DNA of 64,000 bases. Source: an uncultured Burkholderiaceae bacterium. Lineage in GTDB: Bacteria > Pseudomonadota > Gammaproteobacteria > Burkholderiales > Burkholderiaceae. How positions within the stretch are numbered: the stretch's first letter is position 1; each line of letters opens with the position of its first letter. The translations under genes were made by a program, and so were the position numbers. Positions 1 through 11,458 of this stretch are shown one piece after another. The notes beneath the pieces were generated by a model. It had not been told where the DNA came from and ran no database searches. It saw nothing but the letters and a program-made list of their open reading frames with translations. Where the stretch lies: the NCBI GenBank assembly GCA_937871985.1, contig CALMPB010000013.1, positions 22,799 to 86,798 of the forward strand, in the 5' to 3' direction.

Positions 1-3000
1 GACGGCCGCTGGCAGTTCTGGATCGACCGCGGAGGCACCTTCACCGACATCGTGGCGCGCCGGCCCGACGGCCGGCTGGCCACCGCCAAGCTGTTGTCCG
101 AGAACCCCGAACAATATCCCGATGCCGCCGTCCAGGGCATACGCCAGCTGCTGGGCGTCAAGCCCGGCGATGCCGTGCCCACCGAGCGTATCGACGTCGT
201 CAAGATGGGCACCACGGTGGCCACCAATGCGCTGCTGGAGCGCAAGGGCGAGCGCGTCCTGCTGGTGGTGACGCGGGGCTTCCGCGATGCGTTGCGCATT
301 GCCTACCAGAACCGGCCGAAGCTGTTCGAGCGTGAAATCATCCTGCCCGAGCTGCTGCACGAAGAGGTGGTCGAGGTCGACGAGCGCCTGGCGGCCGACG
401 GGTCGGTCGTCATGCCGCTGGACGAAGATGCGGCGCGCGAAGCATTGAGCCAGGCGCGCGGGCGCGGCTTTACCGCCGTCGCCATCGTGCTCATGCATGC
501 CTATCGCAACGGCGAGCACGAAGCCAGGCTGGCGGCGCTGGCGGCCGGCCTGGGCTATACCCAGGTGTCCGTCTCGCATCAGGTCTCGCCCTTGATCCGC
601 TACGTCGCCCGCGGCGACACGACGGTCGTCGATGCGTATTTGTCGCCGGTCCTGCGGCGCTATGTCGATCAGGTCGCCAAGGCGTTGCCGGGCGTGCGCC
701 TGCAGTTCATGCAGTCCAGCGGCGGCCTGACCGATGCCCAGACTTTCCAGGGCAAGGATTCGGTGCTGTCCGGGCCGGCCGGCGGCATTGTCGGCATGGC
801 CGGCATTTCGCGGGCCGCGGGCTTCGACCGCATCATCGGCTTCGACATGGGCGGCACTTCCACCGATGTCTCGCATTATGCCGGCGAGTACGAGCGGGCC
901 TTCGACACGCTGGTGGCGGGCGTGCGGCTGCGCGCGCCCATGATGAGCATCCACACGGTTGCGGCCGGGGGCGGATCCATACTGCAGTTCGACGGCGCGC
1001 GCCTGCGCGTCGGGCCCGAATCGGCGGGGGCCAACCCCGGCCCCGCCTGCTACCGGCGTGGCGGCCCGCTTACGGTGACCGACGCCAACGTCATGCTGGG
1101 CCGCATTCAGCCCAAGCATTTCCCCAGCGTGTTCGGCCCGCACGGCGACCAGCCCCTGGATGCCGACGTGGTGCGCCAGCGTTTTGCGCAACTGGCCAGG
1201 GAAGTGTCCGAGGCAACCGGACGCGCGGTGTCCAGCGAGCAGCTGGCGCAAGGCTTCCTGGATATCGCCGTGGCCAATATGGCCAATGCCATCAAGCGCA
1301 TTTCGGTGCAGCGCGGCTACGACATCACCCGCTACACCTTGACGACCTTCGGCGGCGCGGGCGGCCAGCATGCCTGCCGCGTGGCCGACGAGCTCGCCAT
1401 GCCGCGCGTGCTGGCGCATCCGCTGGCGGGCGTGCTGTCGGCCTACGGCATGGGCCTGGCGGCTTCCACCGCCATGCGGGAGCGCTCGGTCGAGCTGCCC
1501 TGGGACGCCGACGGCGAAGCCGCCGCGCGCCAGGTTCTGCAAGACCTGGAACAGGCGGCCCGCGACGATCTTCTGGCCCAAAAAATCTCCCCGGACATCA
1601 TCCGCATCGAGAGCCGGTTCTACCTGCGCTACGAAGGCACCGACACGGCGCTTCCCGTCATGCTGGACAGCACCCAGGCCATGCGCGCAGCCTTTGAAAA
1701 AGCCTATTTGCAGCGTTTTTCGTTCTTGATGCCCGAGCGCCGCCTGGTGATCGAGTCGGCGGTGGCCGAGGCCATCGGCGATGAGTCCAGGCGGATTTCC
1801 GCCGCCGCACTGGCGCAATCGGGCGCCGATCGGCGTGAAGCGCCCGCCGCGTTCGACACGGTCAGCATTCATGTCGAAGGACAGTGGCGCGATTGCCCGC
1901 TGTACCGCAGCGTGGATCTGCGCGCGGGCGATGCCATCGACGGGCCGGCCATGATCAGCGACGCCAACGCCACCACCCTGGTCGATGCGGGATGGCGCGC
2001 CAGCGTGACGGAGCGCGGCGACATGGTCATGGAACGGTACGAGCCCCGCCCGCAGCGTTTCGCGGTGGGCACGGACGCCGACCCGGTCATGCTGGAAATC
2101 TTCAACAACCTGTTCATGTCGATTGCCGAGCAGATGGGCTACCGGCTGCAGAACACGGCGCATTCGGTCAACATCAAGGAGCGCCTGGATTTTTCCTGCG
2201 CCATTTTCGATGCGCAAGGCGAGCTCGTGGCCAACGCGCCGCATATTCCGGTGCACCTGGGCTCCATGAGCGCCAGCATCCAGGCCATTATCCAGGCCAA
2301 TGCGGGGCAGTTGCGGCCCGGCGATGTGTTCGTGCTGAACAATCCCTATGCAGGCGGCACGCACCTGCCCGACGTCACGGTTGTCACGCCAGTGTTCGAT
2401 GAAGCCGGCAAGGACATTCTCTTTTACGTCGGCTCACGCGGGCATCACGCCGACATCGGTGGACTGACGCCGGGCTCCATGCCTTCCGATTCCAAGGTCA
2501 TCGAGGAAGAGGGCGTGCTGATCACCAACTTCCGCCTGGTGGAAGGCGGGCGCATGCGCGAGGCGGAAATGCGCGAGCTGCTGGCCGGCGCACGCTACCC
2601 GGCGCGCAACATCGACCAGAACCTGGCCGACCTGCGGGCGCAGATCGCCGCCAACGAGAAGGGCCGCGAAGAGCTGCTGAACATGGTGGCGGCTTTCGGC
2701 CTGGACGTGGTGCGCGCCTATATGCGCCATGTGCAGGACAACGCGGAGGAATCGGTGCGGCGGGTGATCGCCATGCTCAAGGACGGGCATTTCACGCAGT
2801 TGCTCGATAACGGCGCGCGCATCGAAGTCCGGCTCACGGTCGACCGCGAGACGCGCAGCGCGACGCTGGATTTCACGGGCACGTCGCCGCAGCTGCCCAA
2901 TAACTTCAACGCGCCCAAGGCCGTCACCACGGCGGCGGTGCTGTACGTGTTCCGCAGCATGGTGGACGACGACATCCCCATCAACGCAGGCGGGCTGAAG

Positions 3001-3639
3001 CCGCTGCGGCTCATCGTGCCGGAGGATTCGATGCTCAATCCGGGCTATCCGGCGGCGGTGGTGGCCGGCAATGTCGAGACGTCCAGTTGCGTGACGAATG
3101 CGCTGTACGGCGCCCTGGGCGTGATGGCGGGCAGCCAGCCCACCATGAACAACGTGACGTTCGGCAACGCGCGCTACCAGTACTACGAAACCGTCTCGGG
3201 CGGCTCGGGAGCGGGCGGCCGCTTCGATGCCGAGGGCCGGCTGGTGGGCGGCTTCAACGGCACCTCGGTGGTGCAGACGCAGATGACCAACTCGCGCATG
3301 ACGGACCCCGAGGTGTTGGAGCTGCGCTTCCCGGTTCGCCTGGAACGCTACATCATCCGCGAAGGCTCGGGCGGCGCGGGCCGCTGGCACGGCGGCAACG
3401 GCGGCGTGCGCACCTTGCGCTTCCTGGAATCGATGACGGTGTCGCTGCTGTCCAACGGTTGGATCCATCCCGCCTTCGGCGCCGCGGGCGGCAAGCCGGG
3501 AGCAGTCGGCCAGTCCCGCGTCATCCGCACCGATGGAAGCATCGAGCCGCTGCAGCATGCCGACAAGGCGGAGCTACGGGCAGGCGACATGTTCGAAATC
3601 GAAACGCCGGGCGGCGGGGGGTATGGGAAGGAACTTTGA
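1..3639 (+). CDS. Hydantoinase / 5-oxoprolinase family protein, A and B domains fused (5' end outside window)
   Basis: The frame is open from base 1 ([18 protein letters not shown]...), so the true start lies just upstream; an internal GTG at 52 is not the start because the conserved RGGTFTD phosphate-binding motif precedes it. The first ~690 residues are a hydantoinase A domain with the family motif [12 protein letters not shown] and the AAGGGSI loop; from about residue 700 ([15 protein letters not shown]) to the end is hydantoinase B. At ~1212 residues the A+B fusion matches ATP-dependent 5-oxoprolinase-type enzymes, which open lactam, imide or hydantoin rings, or act as acetophenone-carboxylase-like enzymes. 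It converges on livF with only 29 bp between stops, so it is not in that operon. The substrate is not readable from sequence; given the neighbouring indole-type pathway, an oxindole-like lactam is possible. Family call is firm, substrate open. Confidence 0.9.
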   Translation, partial: DGRWQFWIDRGGTFTDIVARRPDGRLATAKLLSENPEQYPDAAVQGIRQLLGVKPGDAVPTERIDVVKMGTTVATNALLERKGERVLLVVTRGFRDALRIAYQNRPKLFEREIILPELLHEEVVEVDERLAADGSVVMPLDEDAAREALSQARGRGFTAVAIVLMHAYRNGEHEARLAALAAGLGYTQVSVSHQVSPLIRYVARGDTTVVDAYLSPVLRRYVDQVAKALPGVRLQFMQSSGGLTDAQTFQGKDSVLSGPAGGIVGMAGISRAAGFDRIIGFDMGGTSTDVSHYAGEYERAFDTLVAGVRLRAPMMSIHTVAAGGGSILQFDGARLRVGPESAGANPGPACYRRGGPLTVTDANVMLGRIQPKHFPSVFGPHGDQPLDADVVRQRFAQLAREVSEATGRAVSSEQLAQGFLDIAVANMANAIKRISVQRGYDITRYTLTTFGGAGGQHACRVADELAMPRVLAHPLAGVLSAYGMGLAASTAMRERSVELPWDADGEAAARQVLQDLEQAARDDLLAQKISPDIIRIESRFYLRYEGTDTALPVMLDSTQAMRAAFEKAYLQRFSFLMPERRLVIESAVAEAIGDESRRISAAALAQSGADRREAPAAFDTVSIHVEGQWRDCPLYRSVDLRAGDAIDGPAMISDANATTLVDAGWRASVTERGDMVMERYEPRPQRFAVGTDADPVMLEIFNNLFMSIAEQMGYRLQNTAHSVNIKERLDFSCAIFDAQGELVANAPHIPVHLGSMSASIQAIIQANAGQLRPGDVFVLNNPYAGGTHLPDVTVVTPVFDEAGKDILFYVGSRGHHADIGGLTPGSMPSDSKVIEEEGVLITNFRLVEGGRMREAEMRELLAGARYPARNIDQNLADLRAQIAANEKGREELLNMVAAFGLDVVRAYMRHVQDNAEESVRRVIAMLKDGHFTQLLDNGARIEVRLTVDRETRSATLDFTGTSPQLPNNFNAPKAVTTAAVLYVFRSMVDDDIPINAGGLKPLRLIVPEDSMLNPGYPAAVVAGNVETSSCVTNALYGALGVMAGSQPTMNNVTFGNARYQYYETVSGGSGAGGRFDAEGRLVGGFNGTSVVQTQMTNSRMTDPEVLELRFPVRLERYIIREGSGGAGRWHGGNGGVRTLRFLESMTVSLLSNGWIHPAFGAAGGKPGAVGQSRVIRTDGSIEPLQHADKAELRAGDMFEIETPGGGGYGKEL

Positions 3640-3668
3640 GTTCTTGACCCGGTGCCGCAGTCTTGAGA

Positions 3669-4396
3669 CTACAGGCCCAGATACGCCTTCTGCAGCTCGG
3701 GGTCGTCGATCAGTTGCCTGGACGGGCCGCTGCGCACGATGCGGCCGGTTTCCAGCACATAGCCGCGGTCGGCGGTGGCCAGCGCCAGGTGGATGTCCTG
3801 CTCGACCAGCAGCACGGTGACGCCTTGGCCGCGGATGCCGAGCAGCACGTCCATCAACTGGTCGACGATGATCGGGGCCAGGCCCAGGCTCATTTCGTCG
3901 ACCATCAGCAGCTTGGGCCGGGCCATCATGGCGCGCGCCATGGCACACAACTGCTGTTCGCCGCCCGACATGCTGCCGGCCAGCTGCTTGCGCCGTTCGG
4001 CCATGCGCGGGAACAGCGCGTAGATGCGTTCCAGGTCTTGCGCCACGTCGCTGCGGCGCTTGCGATGGTAGGCCCCCATCAGCAGATTGTCCTGCACCGA
4101 CATGCGATCGAACAACTGCCGTCCTTCGGGCACCTGCACCATGCCTTGCTCGAACACCCCGTCGGGCGTGCTGTCGTTGATGAGCCGGCCCTGGTAGCGG
4201 ATCTCGCCGCTACACGACAGCAGGCGCGACAGCACCCGCAGCAGGGTGGTCTTGCCCGCGCCGTTGCTGCCCACCAGGGCCACGATCTCGGATTCGCGGA
4301 TTTCGAGGCTGGCGTCTTGCAGAGCCAGCATCTCGCCGTAGCCGGCCGACACGCCGCTCATCTGCAGCAGGGGGGCATTGCTTTGCTGACTCGGGT

Positions 4397-4400
<4 letters not shown>
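3669..4400 (-). CDS. livF: LIV-type ABC transporter ATP-binding protein LivF
   Basis: A 243-residue ABC ATPase of the branched-chain amino acid (HAAT) type. Walker A GSNGAGKTT lies near residue 44, the signature is MSGGEQQ, and Walker B is LLMVDEMSLGLAP. The C-terminus RAYLG-like ending (KAYLGL) is typical of LivF. The start ATG at 4400 overlaps the livG stop as ATGA, so translation is coupled. It is the last gene of the livHMGF block. In this family the pair LivF/LivG energises import through LivHM; related systems import aromatic acids as well as amino acids, and the catabolic neighbours favour an aromatic substrate here. Confidence 0.93.
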
Positions 4401-5130
<730 letters not shown>

Positions 5131-5134
<4 letters not shown>

Positions 5135-6078
5135 AGGCGGTTGGCCCTCACGTTTTCGATGAAGTAGCGCCAGCCCAGCTTGCGGAAGCGCCGCAGCACG
5201 TCGGCCAGCCCGCGTGGCATCAAGGTTACCGCCACCACGATCACCACGCCGAAGAACAGGCCGGCGATGCTGGTGACCTCGCTGGAGAGGATTTCCGAGA
5301 TGGCCGACAGGATGAACGAGCCGACGATGGGCCCGAGCACGGTGCCGGGCCCGCCGAACACCGCCATGATGATCATCTTTACGTTCAGCGTGATGTCGAA
5401 GGCGCTTTCCGGGTCGAGGAAGGTGATCCAGTAGGCGTGGATGCCGCCGGCCAGGGCGCTGAAGATGCCGGCCAGGGTGAAAGCCATGATCTTGTAGCGG
5501 GTGGTGTCCACGCCCATGACCACGGCGCCTTCCTCGTTCTCGCGGATGGCGATCAGGCCGAAACCGAAGCGGCTGCGCGTCAGCCACCACACGGTCAGGG
5601 TGGCCAGCACCAGCAGGATCAGCGACAGTTCGTAGAACAGCGGATCGTCGTTCAGCGGCGGCAGCACCAGGCCGATGTTCTGGCCGGCGATCTTGATGTT
5701 GGAGACGATGGCCGCCATGATCTGCGCCAGTGCCAGCGTGGCGATGGCGAAGTAATGGCCCTTCAGGCGCAGCACCGGCAGGCCCAGGCACAGCGCGAAG
5801 ATCACCGCCAGGGCCACGCCCAGGGCCATGCCCACGGCGAACGGCAGGTGCAGCGATACCATGGCGATGCCCACGCCGTAGCTGCCCAGGCCGTAGAACA
5901 CCGAGTTGCCGAAGGATGCGTAGCCGGTATAGCCGCCGATGATGTTCCAGCCCTGGGCGAGCACGGCCAGCAGCAGCGTGCTGATGCCGAACTGGATCAT
6001 GACGTCCGAGCCGTACAGCGGCAGCAGCGCCAGCGCGATGAGCACCAGCACGATCAGCAGGGGGCGCAGGGTCTTCAT
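5131..6078 (-). CDS. livM: LIV-type ABC transporter permease LivM
   Basis: A 315-residue, very hydrophobic inner-membrane protein with about nine to ten membrane segments. It contains the LivM-family stretch GYASFGNSVFYGLGSYGVG and the EAA-like loop RENEEGAVVMGVDTTRYK near two-thirds of its length. The start ATG at 6078 overlaps the livH stop. With LivH it forms the membrane channel for the substrate delivered by one or both of the upstream-encoded binding proteins. Confidence 0.92.
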
Positions 6079-6938
6079 GCCGTTCTTCCAAGCAGGCCGC
6101 TGGGCCGCAGGATCAGCACCAGCACCAGCACGCCGAAGCTGGCCACGTCGGAGAACGTGGGCCCGATGTACAGGGTGGTGAGCGATTCGACCAGCCCGAG
6201 GAACAGGCCGCCGACGATCACGCCCAGGGGGTTGTCCAGGCCGCCGATGATGGCGATGGCGAAGGACTTGGCGGTGAGCGAGCCGCCGATGTAGGGGTTG
6301 ATCTGGGAGACGGTGCCGTACAGGCCGCCGGCGGCGCCGGCCAGCGCCAGGCCCAGGCCAAAGGTGACGGCGTACAGGTGTCGCGGCTCGACGCCGTACA
6401 GGCGCGCGGCCACCAGGTTCTGGGCGGTGGCGCGGATGGCGCGGCCCAGCCGCGAGCGCAGCAGGAAATACCACATGCCCACGGTGAGCACCATGGCCAC
6501 GCCGAAGGCGGCCAGGCGCACCACGGGGATGGTCAGCGGGCCCAGCGCAAAGTTATTGCCCGCATAGCTGGGGTTGATGGTGCGGAAGTCGGCCGAGAAG
6601 GCCAACTGGGCCAGATAGGTCAGCACCACCTCGAGCCCGAAGGTGATGAGCAGGGTGTTGAACATGGGCGCGCGCGCGATCAGGTTCAACAGGCCGCGCT
6701 GCAGGCCGTAGCCGAGGGCGAACAGGATGCAGGCGGTGATGGGCAGGCCGAGGAACGGGTCGATGTGCAGGTAGGTGAACAGGTGCCAGGAGATGTAGGC
6801 CCCGAGCATGATGAAGGCCCCGTGGGCCAGGTTGACGATGTTCAACACACCCCATACCAGGGCCAGGCCTAGCGCCATGATGGCGTACAACCCCCCCTGC
6901 AGGATGCCGTTGACGAGGATCTGCAGCAGTAAATCCAC
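6075..6938 (-). CDS. livH: LIV-type ABC transporter permease LivH
   Basis: A 287-residue permease with about eight hydrophobic segments and the LivH hallmark GLALVWGVLNIVNLAHGAFIM at residues 22-42. The start is a GTG at 6938 preceded by AGGAG five bases upstream. A 102-bp spacer containing a perfect hairpin separates it from the upstream binding-protein gene, while downstream genes overlap, so livHMGF is one translational block placed after a partial stop point. Confidence 0.92.
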   Translation of the reverse strand: MDLLLQILVNGILQGGLYAIMALGLALVWGVLNIVNLAHGAFIMLGAYISWHLFTYLHIDPFLGLPITACILFALGYGLQRGLLNLIARAPMFNTLLITFGLEVVLTYLAQLAFSADFRTINPSYAGNNFALGPLTIPVVRLAAFGVAMVLTVGMWYFLLRSRLGRAIRATAQNLVAARLYGVEPRHLYAVTFGLGLALAGAAGGLYGTVSQINPYIGGSLTAKSFAIAIIGGLDNPLGVIVGGLFLGLVESLTTLYIGPTFSDVASFGVLVLVLILRPSGLLGRTA

Positions 6939-6980
6939 GCGGGCTCCTATTTTATTTTATGGACATCGAACAATAAGCTT

Positions 6981-7011
6981 GCCGGGTCGAGTTCAGTGCG
7001 CTCGACCCGGC
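6981..7011 (-). terminator. Intercistronic hairpin between binding protein and livH
   Basis: GCCGGGTCGAG (6981-6991) and CTCGACCCGGC (7001-7011) form a perfect 11-bp stem with a 9-nt loop. No clean T-run follows on the minus strand (AAGCTTATTG), so full termination is unlikely. A hairpin just 3' of a binding-protein gene commonly raises its expression relative to the permease genes by partial termination or mRNA protection; that role is inferred. Confidence 0.6.
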
Positions 7012-7040
7012 CCGGGAGCTGCAAAGTATGGCGATACGGC

Positions 7041-8267
7041 TCAGCGCCCCGACCAGGCGGGCATCGGGTACTTGGGCTGGGCCAGGAAGCTCTTGCCGTT
7101 GAATACCGCCTTGAGTTCGCCCCCCTGCACTTGCACTACGGTCTGATCCAGGCTGATCTGGCCCGTCTTGCCGAAGGCGATCTTGCCGTACAGGCTTTCG
7201 AAATCGCTGGCGGCGATGGCGTCGCGCACCTTCTTGGGGTCGAGCGAGTTGGCCTTCTCGATGGCCTTGACCAGGGTTTCCACATCGGCCACGCCCGAGG
7301 CGGCATGGTAGTCGGGTTCGTAGCCATACTTGGCCTCGTAGGCGCTGGCGAATTGCGCCGCGTTGCCGAACCACTCGTCCTTGAGCGTGTCGCTGGGCAG
7401 CCAGGCGGTCATGCCGAAGGCATAGTCGGCATCCTTGCCCAGGGCCTTGCGGAAGTCTTCGCTGGGCACGCCCACCGTAAACGAGTACAGCTTAGGGGCC
7501 ACGCCCAGGCTCTTGGACTCGCGCACGAAATTCAGGACTTCCGTTTCGTGGCCAGCTACCAGCACCGCATCGACCTTCTTGGATTTGATCTGCGACAGCA
7601 GCGAATTGAAGTCGCTGGTATTGGTGCTGTAGCGCTCGTCCATGACGGTGTCCACACCGGCCTTCTTGAGCGCCGGGCGCGCGCCCTGGGCCACCGACAC
7701 GTCGAAAGCGTCGTCGGCATACAGCAGCGCCACCGACTTGGGCTCGGGCTTGAGCTGCTTGAGCATGGCGATGGTGCTGCCGAAGTAGTCGCTGGCGGGG
7801 GCCAGTGTACCGAATATGTATTTGAAGTTGCGCGCGAAGATCTGGTCGGAGGCGCCGCCGCCCTGGACCATGGGTACTTGATATTTTTCCGAGACCGCCG
7901 AGTCGGCCAGGGCGAAGTTGCTGGCGAAGGGCCCGAGCAGCAGGTTGACCTTGTCCTTGGACACCAGCTGGGTGTATTGGCGCACGCTGAGGTTGACGTC
8001 GGACTGGTTGTCGTAGAGCTTCAGGGCCAGTTTGTAGGTCTTGCCATTGACCTTGACCCCGCCTTTTTCGTTGATCTTGTCGACGGCGATCTGGTAGGCG
8101 TCTTTGTAGTAGCGGCCGGTGTTGGCCACGGGGCCGGTCAGTTGCACCGAGGCGCCAAGGACGATTTCATTGTCCGCCGCATTGGCTGCAGACATGCCCA
8201 GCGACAGGCTGATGGCCGTCAGGGCATAGGGAAGGGCACGCATAGAGCGCATGGATACGGGAAACAT
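7041..8267 (-). CDS. LIV-type ABC transporter substrate-binding protein (first)
   Basis: A 408-residue periplasmic binding protein (Peripla_BP_6 type I fold). A Sec signal peptide covers about residues 1-30 (hydrophobic core [14 protein letters not shown], cleavage after SAANA), followed by the family start [18 protein letters not shown]. The start at 8267 is supported by a strong AAAGGAGG nine bases upstream. It precedes livHMGF and probably delivers their substrate. A second, different binding protein lies immediately upstream, so one permease may serve two ligands. Confidence 0.9.
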   Translation of the reverse strand: MFPVSMRSMRALPYALTAISLSLGMSAANAADNEIVLGASVQLTGPVANTGRYYKDAYQIAVDKINEKGGVKVNGKTYKLALKLYDNQSDVNLSVRQYTQLVSKDKVNLLLGPFASNFALADSAVSEKYQVPMVQGGGASDQIFARNFKYIFGTLAPASDYFGSTIAMLKQLKPEPKSVALLYADDAFDVSVAQGARPALKKAGVDTVMDERYSTNTSDFNSLLSQIKSKKVDAVLVAGHETEVLNFVRESKSLGVAPKLYSFTVGVPSEDFRKALGKDADYAFGMTAWLPSDTLKDEWFGNAAQFASAYEAKYGYEPDYHAASGVADVETLVKAIEKANSLDPKKVRDAIAASDFESLYGKIAFGKTGQISLDQTVVQVQGGELKAVFNGKSFLAQPKYPMPAWSGR

Positions 8268-8471
8268 TATGAGTAACCTCCTTTGAGACGTCCCCCATTT
8301 TCCTGAATCCGCTTGACGGGAAACTGAATTTCCTTACAGCTTGTCAGCTTTGTGCGCTTGCCAAGGAGGGTTGGCGTCGCGTCAGGCGGCGACATGCCCG
8401 ATCGTTATGTTCTAATTATTTGATTCAAAAGGATGTTTTACGGGAAGCGGAAGCCGGTTAGGATTTTCCCC

Positions 8472-8505
8472 ATAAACAAAGGGCCCGGTCGCTGACCGGG
8501 CCCTT
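8472..8505 (-). terminator. Rho-independent terminator after second binding-protein gene
   Basis: AAGGGCCCGGTC (8479-8490) and GACCGGGCCCTT (8494-8505) form a perfect 12-bp stem with a 3-nt loop. Read on the minus strand it is followed by TTTGTTTAT. It lies 30 bp after the stop of the binding-protein gene ending at 8535, so the 7041-8267 gene and livHMGF probably have their own promoter in the remaining 200 bp (8268-8471). Confidence 0.8.
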
Positions 8506-8534
8506 GAACCGCTAATCCGGCGAAAAACCGCCGC

Positions 8535-9683
8535 TTACTTCAGCAGCCGCCACTGACCATCCTTGACCGTGATCAGCTCCCGGCCCCGCTGGTCGAAGCC
8601 GCTGTGGTCTTCCGGCGTCATGTTGTAGACGCCTTGCGTCGCCACCAGCTCCTTGGTTTGTTCCAATGCGTCGCGCAACGCGCTGCGGAACTCCTTGGTG
8701 CCGGGCTTGGCCACCTTCTCGGCCTTGGGAATCGCCTCTTGAAGCAGCAGGCCCGCGTCGTAGACATTCGCCCCGAACGTCGCCGGCTTCTCGCCGTACA
8801 TTTTCTCGTAGCGCGCGATGTAGTCCTCGGCCACCTTCTTCGACGCATTGCTGTTGGAGATTTCCGGCAGAACCAGCATCAGGCTGGCCGCCAGCACCGT
8901 GCCTTCCACGTCCTTGCCGCCCAGCTTCAGGAAGGCCGGCAGCGCCGCCCCGTGCGTTTGATAGAACGTGCCCTTGTAGCCCTGCTTGTACAGCGTAACC
9001 TCGGGCAGGACCGCGGCCGCGCCGGTGCCGGCGATCAGCACCGCGTCGGGCTTGGCCGCGAAAATCTTCAGAGCCTGGCCGGTGACCGAGCTGTCGGAGC
9101 GCTGATAGCGCTCGGTGGCGACGATCTTGATGTTGTGCGCGGCCGCCATCTTGCTGATGACGTTCAGCCAGTCTTCGCCGAAGGCGTCGTTCAGGCCGAT
9201 GAAGCCCAGGGTCTTGACCCCGGTTTTGACCATGTGCTTGATGAGCGCGTCGGCGATGATGTCGGTGTTCTGGGTGGTCTTGAACACCCATTTCTTTTCC
9301 GGCGACATGGGCAGCACGACCGAGGCCGTGCCCACGGGCGCCAGCATGGGCGTGCCCGAATCGGCCGCGAACTGGATGACGCTCATGGCGTTGGGCGAGC
9401 CCGACGGCCCGATCAGCGCGTCGACGTGGTCTTCGGTGATCAGCTTCTTGAAGTCGGTCACCGATTTGGTGGGATCGCTGCCGTCATCCAGCGAAATGTA
9501 CTTGACGGTGATGTCGCCGACTTTCGTGGGCAGCAGCGGAACCGTGTTGCGCTGCGACTTGCCCACCAGCGCGGTCGGGCCGGTGGCCGAGGTGACCACG
9601 CCGACTGTTACCTGAGCCAGCGCCGGCGCGGCGCTGAACGCCGACAGAACGGTGAGGGCGATTGCGATTTGTCTGATCTTCAT
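8535..9683 (-). CDS. LIV-type ABC transporter substrate-binding protein (second)
   Basis: A 382-residue periplasmic binding protein of the same fold as its neighbour but clearly a different lineage. The signal peptide MKIRQIAIALTVLSAF...ALA is cleaved near residue 23 and is followed by QVTVGVVTSATGP. The ATG at 9683 is chosen because an in-frame upstream extension would place 36 non-signal residues before it. The Shine-Dalgarno sequence is weak. It sits between the catabolic genes and the transporter and ends in a strong terminator, so it is likely the last gene of the catabolic transcript. Aromatic ligand inferred from context. Confidence 0.9.
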   Translation of the reverse strand: MKIRQIAIALTVLSAFSAAPALAQVTVGVVTSATGPTALVGKSQRNTVPLLPTKVGDITVKYISLDDGSDPTKSVTDFKKLITEDHVDALIGPSGSPNAMSVIQFAADSGTPMLAPVGTASVVLPMSPEKKWVFKTTQNTDIIADALIKHMVKTGVKTLGFIGLNDAFGEDWLNVISKMAAAHNIKIVATERYQRSDSSVTGQALKIFAAKPDAVLIAGTGAAAVLPEVTLYKQGYKGTFYQTHGAALPAFLKLGGKDVEGTVLAASLMLVLPEISNSNASKKVAEDYIARYEKMYGEKPATFGANVYDAGLLLQEAIPKAEKVAKPGTKEFRSALRDALEQTKELVATQGVYNMTPEDHSGFDQRGRELITVKDGQWRLLK

Positions 9684-9866
9684 AATAGTTTTTCTCGTTC
9701 GGTTAGGGATGGGAAAAGGCAGCCTGTTATTGTTGAACGCCTTGTCTGCAAAGGCCGGCGTCCGGATGGCCTGGGATAACAATAAAACCACTCATCGGCA
9801 TTGTCCAACATTTATGGAGGCAAAGCTTCTTTTTGCGACGAGCTGCAGGAAGTCTTCAGGGAAATC

Positions 9867-10595
9867 CTAGATAACGATGGAGCCGATGCTGGCGCCGCCG
9901 CATACATAGAGGTTCTGGCCGGTGACGAAGCTGTTGGCCGGGTCGGCGAAGAACATGACGGCGCGCGCGACGTCGTCGGAGCGGCCCAGGCGCTGTACGG
10001 GAATGCCCTTGGCAATGTTCGTCTCGCGTTCGCTGCCGGCTTCCACCACGTCGTAGAACATGTCGGTTTGGATGGGGCCGGGCGAAACGACATTGACGGT
10101 GATGCCTTTGGGGGCCAGTTCCAGCGCCCAGGTGCGGGCCATGCCTATCATGCCCGACTTGGTGGCGGCGTAGGCGGTGCGGGTTTGCAGCCCCAGCGCG
10201 CCGCGCGAAGACATCAGCACGATGCGCCCGAAGCTCGCCGCCTTCATGGCGGGCAGGCAGGCCTGGGCCAGTGTCATGGCCGAACCCAGGTGGATCTGGG
10301 TCAGGCCCTGGAGTTCGTCCAGCGTGACTTCTTCGAGCAAGTGGGGCCAGATGACGCCGGCGTTATGGATGAGGTGGGAAACCTTGAATTCCCCGGTTAC
10401 CTGGGCGGCGGCGGCCTGCGTGGCCTGCGCGTCCAGCAGGTCGACCTTCACCGAGTGCAGCCGGGCATGGGTGAAGTCCGGATCGCGGCGCGCCATGGAA
10501 ATGACGGTGTAGCCGGCATCCAGAAGCTGGCGGCTGATTTCGGCGCCGATGCCGGCGCTGCCGCCGGTGACGATGGCTGTATGGGTAGTGGACAC
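9867..10595 (-). CDS. SDR family oxidoreductase (intact active site)
   Basis: A 242-residue classical short-chain dehydrogenase. The cofactor motif TGGSAGIG is at residues 10-17, HNAG at 77-80, the catalytic Ser at about 129, and YAATK gives Tyr142 and Lys146. The start is GTG at 10595 with AGGAG six bases upstream. It follows the cyclase gene by 24 bp in the same operon. The alcohol or ketone it handles is not evident; in an indole-acetate pathway a hydroxy/oxo intermediate would fit. Contrast with the SDR domain of the DUF35 fusion upstream, which lacks these residues. Confidence 0.88.
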   Translation of the reverse strand: MSTTHTAIVTGGSAGIGAEISRQLLDAGYTVISMARRDPDFTHARLHSVKVDLLDAQATQAAAAQVTGEFKVSHLIHNAGVIWPHLLEEVTLDELQGLTQIHLGSAMTLAQACLPAMKAASFGRIVLMSSRGALGLQTRTAYAATKSGMIGMARTWALELAPKGITVNVVSPGPIQTDMFYDVVEAGSERETNIAKGIPVQRLGRSDDVARAVMFFADPANSFVTGQNLYVCGGASIGSIVI

Positions 10596-10619
10596 AATGA
10601 ACTCCTGGGACGAATAGGC

Positions 10620-11408
10620 TTACGAAGCGTTGGGCACCAGCGCCAGCACGCGCAAAGGGCTGCCCGAGCCGCTGCGTATCTTCAGGGGCGCCGAGAAAAT
10701 GACGGCGCCCTTGGGTGGCAATTGATGCAGGTTGGTCATGCATTGCAGCCCGTAGCGGTTGTTGCCGTGCATGAAGTAATGGCAGGGGTAGGGGGGATCC
10801 AGGTGCTGGGCTTGCCCCGCGTCGGTGCCGACCGATTCGGTGCCGAAGCCGTGCACGTCGCGTTCCTTGATGAGCCAGGGCACCACTTGCGCATCGGGGC
10901 CGGGCGAATGGGCGCCGTCGTCTTCCATGTTCAGGTAATCGTTGGGCTTTTGGCGCTGCGACCAGTCGGTGCGCATGAACACCCACGAGCGGGCGGGAAT
11001 CGTGCCGTGCCTGGCTTCCCACTGCTTGACGAAATCGATGGTCAGCAGGAAGTCGGGGTTCTCGCGCGACTCGGCCGAGCAGTCGATGACGCAGGCATCG
11101 GCGATGAAGGACTCCAGGGGAATGGAATCGACGGTGTTGTCGGGCAGATCCTTGCCGGAAACCCAATGCACCGGCGCGTCGAAGTGCGTGCCGGTATGCT
11201 CGGACATGGAAAAATTGTTCCAGTACCAGGCGGGGCCGCGTTCGTCGTAGTGCGAGATTTCCTCGATGCGGAAAGGCCAGGCCTGGCCGAATTCCGGCGG
11301 CATGACGATGGTCGGGAATTCGGGCGTCAGGGTTTCGGTGAGGTCGACGATCCGGATCTTGCCGCTTAGCAGCTCCGCCATGAACTGGCTCAATACGGTA
11401 GTGCTCAT
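10620..11408 (-). CDS. Cyclase family metal hydrolase (kynurenine formamidase / isatin hydrolase superfamily)
   Basis: A 262-residue member of the cyclase family (PF04199). The metal-binding motif HxGTHxDxPxH is present as HTGTHFDAPVH, residues 71-81. Family members hydrolyse amide or lactam bonds, for example N-formylkynurenine or isatin, usually with Mn or Zn. Residues FEFGQAWPF-like and the acidic Asp/Glu-rich middle are typical. In this operon an isatin hydrolase role (isatin to isatinate) would connect the predicted aldolase step to the 2-oxoacid oxidoreductase; this is inference. It lies 50 bp downstream of the DUF35-SDR gene. Confidence 0.85.
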   Translation of the reverse strand: MSTTVLSQFMAELLSGKIRIVDLTETLTPEFPTIVMPPEFGQAWPFRIEEISHYDERGPAWYWNNFSMSEHTGTHFDAPVHWVSGKDLPDNTVDSIPLESFIADACVIDCSAESRENPDFLLTIDFVKQWEARHGTIPARSWVFMRTDWSQRQKPNDYLNMEDDGAHSPGPDAQVVPWLIKERDVHGFGTESVGTDAGQAQHLDPPYPCHYFMHGNNRYGLQCMTNLHQLPPKGAVIFSAPLKIRSGSGSPLRVLALVPNAS

Positions 11409-11458
11409 TGTTGCTCCAAAAGCCGGCCCGGGATCGGGCCGGAGGCGGGCCGGGCGGC

